Shown: in pieces, positions 1-4,836 of the stretch
Layout of the letters: each line of letters begins with the position of its first letter
Numbering within the stretch: the stretch's first letter is position 1
Assembly (NCBI GenBank): GCA_039029935.1
Contig: JBCCFC010000646.1
Span: forward strand, 1-7,733
Direction of reading: 5' to 3'
Source: G039029935 sp039029935
Lineage (GTDB): Bacteria > Chloroflexota > Anaerolineae > Caldilineales > Caldilineaceae
Length of the DNA stretch: 7,733 bases
Made by a program: the position numbers and the translations under genes
The notes under the pieces: generated by a model
What the model was told of the DNA's origin: nothing
The model's input: the letters and a program-made list of their open reading frames with translations, nothing else
Database searches by the model: none

Positions 1-3000
1 AATAGATTTGAGCAGCAAGCGTAATCCCTTGGTCTACCTGCTTGACACCGATAGTTAAGGTATTGGGTGCGCTGGGTGAAATCAGAATATCTGGCGACCA
101 GTCTTTTTGTGGTTTCATTGTAATTCGACTGATACCGCCATTCCCGACATCAAGACATCCGGTTGCAGGAGGATCATAGACACAAATACGATCATCATTG
201 TCGATTTTTGCTCCCCATGCCCGGATTTCATCTTGGCGTGGGCGACCGAGATCAAGAATGGACCCATCTTGAAACAGATAAACCCGTGCCGATAAACTAG
301 CGATGTAACGCTTCTCATTATCAGATTCAGTCAAATCATGTTCAACCAAATAAAATTTTGGTGATTCTAGCGTTGTAGATGGTTGGCCTTGCAACTCCGC
401 AAAGTGTACATTGGTGACGGCTATAGGGAGTGTATTAGGCCCTGTCTCCAACTTTTCATACGTTGTATCTGGTGGTGGTGGTTGCAGCCCCTCATAAAAT
501 AGCTTCATCACCGCCCACTCCGAAAGCCTCAACTCTTGATAGGCATATGTATTTACACATTGCTCATCCCAAGAGCCACTAGGGTGAAATTCGGTAAATT
601 CTTCAATATAGGGGTTAGACATCAATCCGTCACAGTTTTGAACGGCAATGGGTAGCCCCTCATCATCAAGATAAAAATAGCTATCCAAGAGATAAAATAG
701 ATAATGACCTAGTTCATGCGCCAGCGTACGCGGCCAGTCTTCATTCTGGCTACCTGTCACATCGCCATAACGGTTCCATTCCACAGGCATATGCACTTGA
801 CCACCCGTGTAGGCGGTTGTAATTGTTTCCGTTGCGCTAATTGTAAAGGGCTTGATTTTAATGCCATCGGTGATACCGCCAATCGCTGCATGAGGGCGCA
901 ACCGATTTGTTGTATAGATTCGGATATCCGCATCATGCCAATAATTTTTTGCATGATAGATGGTGATATTCCCAAGCGCGGCCTGTCCATTTGTGGCATC
1001 ATATAAGATTTCCGATGTACGGCGTAGATCAGAGGAGAGCTGTTGTAAATAGAGTCTATCTTTACGCGCATCCCACTCAAGCGAGACCGTTAAGTCAAAG
1101 ATGTACAGCGGATTTTCCGACGACACAGGAACCGTCATTATCCCTGATTGGGTTATGGGGGTAATATCCGCATCTGCCTCTATCGTCAGTTTACCAGTAT
1201 AATATAACGTGTATTTTTGTGTAACAGTGATAGGTGCCAAAGCAAATAGCAGGGCGGTGTCACTTAAGGTTTCTCGACCCTGTAAATATCCTAACTGAGA
1301 CGTTTTGAATGGATTTACGAGACCCCCAAGTGGCTCCTCATTAAAATTTGTTTGGTTGCTGATGCCATACACCAATGCCTTGGATAACGGTCCAGCGTTG
1401 ACATCAACAACACGAACTTGGGTGCCGCGTACTCTAAACGGCAATGTTGTATCCGAAGACGACCCATAGAGATAGTCTCCAAGAACGTCATTTTCTCTGG
1501 GTTTGATAGCGGGAAGTGCATCTATACGGACCACAACATTATCGCTTTGACCCATGACGCCACTTTTATGAACATCCCACTCAAAAGTATACCCTATGCC
1601 CGTGGGAGATGTTTCCAAATCCGTTGTTTGGGTCAAGGTGATTGGTTCGGCAGGTTGCCAATGCCCACCGCCATCAAGAGAGTACCATGCCTGAATTTTT
1701 CGCACAGTCATTGACATAGGGTGCGTCAGTGTAAAGGGAATGGCAATCGGCGAGTCGGATAAAATTTTTGCTGAGGCGTATCCATTGGCGGCAATTTTTC
1801 CAGGATTACCGACGCGAATGATAGGTAGGCTTGGTGAAATCGTCTCAGTCTGGCGAATATTGGTATAGATGACATTGGGACCATCAAGCGTACTCACCAG
1901 TAAATCGAGTGTGCCATCAAGGTCTACATCTCCCCAATCAACACTTGCACTAGATTGCGAATCTTCGCTTCCGCTGTCGCGTGACTGCCCAAACACCCAT
2001 GTCGCAAGTCTGCTTAAAACACCGTCATCATTTCGATAGAGATGGTTGGCTGTGTGAAGTGCAGTTACAGGGTCGAGTCCACCGTTGGCAGCAACAAGGT
2101 CCAAATCACCATCGTCATCATAGTCACCCAAAGCCACATCCATCGTGACTTCGCTATCAATCGAAGTCCACTGTGCTGTACATGCAAACAGTGTTTGGTT
2201 GAGCCGTTCACAGTCCGACTTTTCCCCTGTTGTCGCCTCTTCACTGAACTCATCAGCGGGTATCTTGGACTGGTTATAGTAGATACGGTTATTTTTACGA
2301 TTACCAAAGACAAGGTCCAAATACCCATCCCCAGTGACATCTCCCCATTTCACTGAGAGCGAGTCATCTTTTTCATCCGATTCCCAGACCAGCTCAAAAA
2401 GTGGGAAACCATCTTCTGTCTGTCCTTGATTTTGATAAATCTGGTTGGGATGCAGTCGGTTGGCAACGGCCAAATCTAAATCACCATCCTGATCATAATC
2501 GCCCCAGGCCATTGCCATAGAGGGAGTTTCATCCGAAGACCATACGTGTGTTAAGGACAAACGTCCATTGATGACACCATCATTGCGGTAAATCTGGTTG
2601 GGTCTAGCCGCCAAAATGCCATTGGCAACGGCTAGATCTAAATCGCCGTCACCATCATAATCGCCCCAAACGACACTAGTTGTGGCATCAGTTTGTGTAC
2701 ACAGCGTTTGGGCATGACTACAGACATCACTGATGTCTGTCAGACCTTCACTAGAATTCCATACCTCTTTAAACCCCGACTGCTCTGGGTCCTTTAACAA
2801 ATTTTGAAAGACCCTATTTTCTCCACCAGTGAAGTCAGGATAAATTTTCCCATCTATTGAGACAGTGACCATATCTCCGCTACCAATAACTAAGTCAAGG
2901 TCGCCATCGACGTCATAATCGCCCCATGCGACTGATACCACTGAATCTGTGATGGTTAAGGTAAGGTCTGGGATAGCCTGTCGCGTAAATGTTAATGTCC

Positions 3001-4663
3001 CAGAAGGAATTAGCATATTTTGATAAACACGGACAGATGCATTTGGGCTAAAGCCATCAGCTAAGGATTCGGGCATCTGATTACGGTTGGCGACAGCAAC
3101 ATCCAAATCGCCGTCACCATCATAGTCACCCCACACAGCTTGCAAGCTCCACTCTTCATTCTCTGCAATGATCTGCCCCTGTGAAGAGAGAGACGTATGG
3201 TCATTTCGATATATCTTGATGGGTTGACCTATGTCAAGGTCAATGTTGACAGTGGTCAAATCGAGATCAGAATCATTGTCATAATCAGCCCAAGCAATAT
3301 GCATCGTGGCGTCATTATCATACACTTCTGTTTCCCAATCAGGTTTAGACGAAAATGGTTGCTCCTCATCTTTATAGAGATAAAGGCTATTGACAGCTTC
3401 TAAGTCCCCTGTGTTTAAGAGTGTAAAATTTCCTACGGCCAAATCTAGATACCCATCACCATTGTAATCTGCCCAAGCCACGCTGGTTGTTGCAGCATTA
3501 TAGGGAGACCATGGCAACGCCTTAAAGCCTACTTTCCCCGATTCATTAAGCAAATTTTCAAAAATGTAATTCTTACCATCGACAGTCTCAGTCATTCCCA
3601 TGTTGTTCTTGATGAGATTTTCTAAACTTGGGGACACTATCCTATCTAGGTCTAGATTACCTAATGCCAAGTCGAGGTCGCCATCGTTATCATAATCACC
3701 CCAAGCGATACTTTGCGTACTGAAGAGGCCAGGAATGTCTTGGTGAAAATTTAATATTTCATCATTATTTGAATTTGCTGTGTTTGAATATAGCTTGGTG
3801 CGTCCAATCCCACCATTCCCAATCACGAGGTCTGGTTTCTGATCACCTGTATAGTCCCCCCAAGCAATGCTGGTTGTGGGTAGAGACCCTCCAGGAATTG
3901 GGACGCTCTCAAATCGAGCTTCCTCATCCCAAAGATTTTTGTAAATATAATCAGGTTTTCCCCTAAAACTCATGGGTGCTTGTGTCTGGTAATTCAGCAC
4001 AATGATACCGTTTCCTACGGCCAAGTCTAAATCCCCATCCCCATCATAATCGGCCCAATCCATACTTTGAGCATCCAGAGGTTCACCCGTAATTGGAGAC
4101 GAGATGGTAATTGGTTTCTTGTTGATAATCTCGCTTTGATTCTCATAGATTCGAATGTAATCATCGTTGGCTGTGACCAAATCAAGATCGTTGTCGTTAT
4201 CAAAATCAACCCATGCGATATCGCGGGTAGAGTCGGTAATCGGCAGCGTCAAGTGAAGCTTGAATTCGCCTTCGTGATTACGATATATTTTATCCCTATA
4301 GATGCCACGATTACCATCTCGTTTCACAAGGTCAGGATCACTGTAGGGGATACCATGACCAACGGCTAAATCCAAATCGCCATCATCATCGTAATCACCC
4401 CAGGCAATGCTGGTGGCAACAGAGTCGGGCAGGATGCCAATCTGTGGGCAAAATTTGATCTCGCCATCCTGGCCTGCTTCGCAAATTGTTGGAAGCGCGT
4501 CGGCTCTCTCCATGCCAGCATATACAGTGGACCCAGTAAGCCCATCAATACTCGCATAGCAAAAGACTAAAAAGATCGATGCACAGAGAACCAAAAGCCA
4601 TCGGTGACGAGATGCGCTTTGGCCCCATTTCGGCGTGTTTATCCCATGATGTGGATAGAACAT
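1..4663 (-). CDS. Giant secreted FG-GAP/VCBS-repeat protein with CLCA-like zincin domain (3' end outside window)
   Basis: Reading the minus strand from the ATG at 4663-4661 gives 1554 codons without a stop; the frame leaves the window at base 1, so the C-terminus is missing. Residues 1-49 look like a signal peptide: basic RHR at 19-21, then a hydrophobic stretch at about 22-39. From about 83 to 925 come 14 repeats of the type WGDYDxDGDLDLAV, the FG-GAP/VCBS calcium-binding beta-propeller blade. Residues ~930-1190 are beta-rich with a YSLDGG...W segment. Residues ~1190-1385 form a zincin domain with HELGH (1316-1320) and D1327/Y1329. A proline run (PPPP) precedes another beta-rich region. A GGAGA ribosome site 7 bases upstream supports the start; M51 is the next ATG but would remove the signal peptide. 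Likely role, by inference: calcium-stabilised, extracellular or surface-attached adhesin/protease. The substrate is unknown and proteolysis is untested. No lipobox is seen. Confidence 0.93.
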   Translation of the reverse strand, partial: MFYPHHGINTPKWGQSASRHRWLLVLCASIFLVFCYASIDGLTGSTVYAGMERADALPTICEAGQDGEIKFCPQIGILPDSVATSIAWGDYDDDGDLDLAVGHGIPYSDPDLVKRDGNRGIYRDKIYRNHEGEFKLHLTLPITDSTRDIAWVDFDNDNDLDLVTANDDYIRIYENQSEIINKKPITISSPITGEPLDAQSMDWADYDGDGDLDLAVGNGIIVLNYQTQAPMSFRGKPDYIYKNLWDEEARFESVPIPGGSLPTTSIAWGDYTGDQKPDLVIGNGGIGRTKLYSNTANSNNDEILNFHQDIPGLFSTQSIAWGDYDNDGDLDLALGNLDLDRIVSPSLENLIKNNMGMTETVDGKNYIFENLLNESGKVGFKALPWSPYNAATTSVAWADYNGDGYLDLAVGNFTLLNTGDLEAVNSLYLYKDEEQPFSSKPDWETEVYDNDATMHIAWADYDNDSDLDLTTVNIDLDIGQPIKIYRNDHTSLSSQGQIIAENEEWSLQAVWGDYDGDGDLDVAVANRNQMPESLADGFSPNASVRVYQNMLIPSGTLTFTRQAIPDLTLTITDSVVSVAWGDYDVDGDLDLVIGSGDMVTVSIDGKIYPDFTGGENRVFQNLLKDPEQSGFKEVWNSSEGLTDISDVCSHAQTLCTQTDATTSVVWGDYDGDGDLDLAVANGILAARPNQIYRNDGVINGRLSLTHVWSSDETPSMAMAWGDYDQDGDLDLAVANRLHPNQIYQNQGQTEDGFPLFELVWESDEKDDSLSVKWGDVTGDGYLDLVFGNRKNNRIYYNQSKIPADEFSEEATTGEKSDCERLNQTLFACTAQWTSIDSEVTMDVALGDYDDDGDLDLVAANGGLDPVTALHTANHLYRNDDGVLSRLATWVFGQSRDSGSEDSQSSASVDWGDVDLDGTLDLLVSTLDGPNVIYTNIRQTETISPSLPIIRVGNPGKIAANGYASAKILSDSPIAIPFTLTHPMSMTVRKIQAWYSLDGGGHWQPAEPITLTQTTDLETSPTGIGYTFEWDVHKSGVMGQSDNVVVRIDALPAIKPRENDVLGDYLYGSSSDTTLPFRVRGTQVRVVDVNAGPLSKALVYGISNQTNFNEEPLGGLVNPFKTSQLGYLQGRETLSDTALLFALAPITVTQKYTLYYTGKLTIEADADITPITQSGIMTVPVSSENPLYIFDLTVSLEWDARKDRLYLQQLSSDLRRTSEILYDATNGQAALGNITIYHAKNYWHDADIRIYTTNRLRPHAAIGGITDGIKIKPFTISATETITTAYTGGQVHMPVEWNRYGDVTGSQNEDWPRTLAHELGHYLFYLLDSYFYLDDEGLPIAVQNCDGLMSNPYIEEFTEFHPSGSWDEQCVNTYAYQELRLSEWAVMKLFYEGLQPPPPDTTYEKLETGPNTLPIAVTNVHFAELQGQPSTTLESPKFYLVEHDLTESDNEKRYIASLSARVYLFQDGSILDLGRPRQDEIRAWGAKIDNDDRICVYDPPATGCLDVGNGGISRITMKPQKDWSPDILISPSAPNTLTIGVKQVDQGITLAAQIY
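509..1096 (-). other. CLCA-like zincin metalloprotease domain
   Basis: About residues 1190-1385. The core is LAHELGHYLFYLLDSYF, with zinc ligands H1316 and H1320 and catalytic E1317. Asp1327 and Tyr1329 match the HExxHxxxxxxDxY pattern of animal CLCA proteins (HEWAH...DEY) and M64 peptidases (HEFGH...DEY), rather than the HExxHxxGxxH of metzincins. Upstream, ILYDATNGQAALGNITIY (from about 1219) and a W-H-D-A-D segment resemble the CLCA N-terminal region. Downstream, LMSNPYIEEFTEF followed by a Cys and LSEWAVM resembles the conserved CLCA stretch of the form S-x-M...EF...C..R..W.V. The likeness was recognised by eye from memory of these families. An intact HExxH argues for a working enzyme, but the third zinc ligand is an assumption. 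Confidence 0.72.
1889..4417 (-). repeat. Fourteen tandem FG-GAP/VCBS propeller repeats within the coding sequence
   Basis: The conserved Trp that opens each blade core falls at residues 88, 151, 203, 268, 321, 397, 458, 511, 580, 666, 720, 773 and 910, with Leu replacing it at 845. Spacings are 52 to 86 residues. Most cores read WGDYDxDGDLDLAV, carrying the D-x-D-x-D-G-x-x-D loop that binds calcium in integrin alpha and related propellers. Each core is usually followed by a turn such as GNG or ANR and then an IYxN strand. Weak copies are number 4 (TGDQKPDL, loop acids lost), number 12 (GDVTGDGYLDL) and number 14 (GDVDLDGTLDLL). At DNA level the plus strand shows recurring strings like ccatcataatcgcccca. 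Fourteen copies would suit two seven-bladed propellers; that grouping is inference. Confidence 0.92.
4517..4663 (-). other. N-terminal signal peptide region of the VCBS protein
   Basis: Residues 1-49 show a polar start with basic residues (K12, R19, H20, R21), a hydrophobic core WLLVLCASIFLVF (22-34) and a small-residue stretch ending near VYAG/ADA (47-56), where a signal peptidase I cut is plausible. C27 and C35 do not sit in a convincing lipobox, so a lipoprotein is less likely. The segment could also be retained as a membrane anchor. Confidence 0.75.
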
Positions 4664-4670
4664 ATTATTT

Positions 4671-4675
4671 TCTCC
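4671..4675 (-). promoter_or_regulatory. Ribosome binding site of the VCBS protein gene
   Basis: The minus strand reads GGAGA, then a 7-base spacer AAATAAT, then ATG. This fixes the start at 4663 in preference to the later in-frame M51, which would lose the signal peptide. Confidence 0.8.
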
Positions 4676-4692
4676 GTGTTGTATCAAGGTTC

Positions 4693-4715
4693 GTCACAAT
4701 AGGAATTATCGTGAC
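4693..4715. promoter_or_regulatory. Imperfect palindrome centred on the -10 box, candidate operator
   Basis: GTCAC at 4693-4697 and GTGAC at 4711-4715 are perfect inverted arms. Symmetry continues inward after one mismatch with ATA/TAT, giving about 23 bp in all. The element covers the -10 box and the expected transcription start of the VCBS gene, the usual place for a repressor to block RNA polymerase. No cognate regulator can be named from the window. Confidence 0.4.
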
Positions 4716-4733
4716 TCAATAAGTGTATGCCAA
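4705..4733 (-). promoter_or_regulatory. Sigma-70-type promoter of the VCBS protein gene
   Basis: On the minus strand a -35 box TTGGCA (4733-4728, 5 of 6 to consensus) is followed by exactly 17 bases and a -10 box GATAAT (4710-4705, 5 of 6). Transcription would begin near 4698 and give a leader of about 35 bases that contains the ribosome site. The gene therefore probably has its own transcript even though it is co-oriented with the ATPase gene upstream. The prediction is by consensus only. Confidence 0.65.
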
Positions 4734-4746
4734 GGAGCAAGGCTCA

Positions 4747-4825
4747 AATAACTTGTGCTGTCATATAGGTTGTTAACCTATGCGACAGACCTGTCAATAG
4801 ACCTTCAATAAACGCACAAGTTATT
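4747..4825. repeat. 12-bp perfect inverted repeat enclosing a hairpin, upstream of the VCBS promoter
   Basis: AATAACTTGTGC at 4747-4758 is exactly mirrored by GCACAAGTTATT at 4814-4825. Between the arms lies a second symmetric element (4759-4787): TGTC, a 2x2 mismatch, ATAGGTT, loop GTT, AACCTAT, then GACA. A third symmetry, GACAG-AC-CTGTC, spans 4784-4795. The block starts 13 bases upstream of the -35 box, between the ATPase stop and the promoter. It could be a regulator-binding region, an RNA structure in a read-through transcript, or a remnant of a small palindromic mobile element. No T-run follows on either strand, so a classical intrinsic terminator is not supported. Confidence 0.6.
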
Positions 4826-4828
4826 CAT
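4805..4828 (-). other. Possible 7-codon leader peptide (MNNLCVY) just after the ATPase stop
   Basis: The ATPase stop TAG is part of TAGGAG, an AGGAG Shine-Dalgarno placed 5 bases before an ATG. The frame MNNLCVY-stop follows and runs over the promoter-distal arm of the 12-bp inverted repeat. Translating ribosomes would block that arm and favour the inner hairpin, as leader peptides do in attenuators. An ATG after a purine run can easily occur by chance, and the VCBS promoter lies downstream, so only a read-through transcript would carry it. Confidence 0.2.
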
Positions 4829-4836
4829 GTCTACTC

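Noticed and set aside
716..1006. Plus-strand open frame of 96 codons
   Set aside because: It lies antisense to the zincin domain of the VCBS protein, has a composition with no recognisable domain and no convincing ribosome site; a shadow frame.
2042..2356. Plus-strand open frame of 104 codons and its minus-strand overlap 2065-2340
   Set aside because: Both fall inside blades 12-13 in the wrong frame; the repetitive, low-stop codon use of the propeller region creates such frames.
2436..4402. Regularly recurring DNA strings that could suggest a CRISPR array or tandem satellite
   Set aside because: Spacing is irregular (52-86 codons), the copies differ at the third base, and they translate into propeller blades in one frame.
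4511..4513. Met51 as the start of the VCBS protein
   Set aside because: It has no good ribosome site and would remove the signal peptide; the ATG at 4663 has GGAGA at 7 bases.
4366..4557. Minus-strand open frame of 63 codons with a hydrophobic start
   Set aside because: It overlaps the start of the VCBS protein in another reading frame and has no features of its own; the frame with the signal peptide and blade 1 is the real one.
4792..4797. Perfect TTGACA -35 box on the minus strand
   Set aside because: No acceptable -10 hexamer lies 16-18 bases downstream (TAACAA is the best); the TTGGCA-17-GATAAT promoter is much better.
4747..4825. Intrinsic terminator for the ATPase gene
   Set aside because: The stems are AT-rich or interrupted and no T-run follows on the minus strand.
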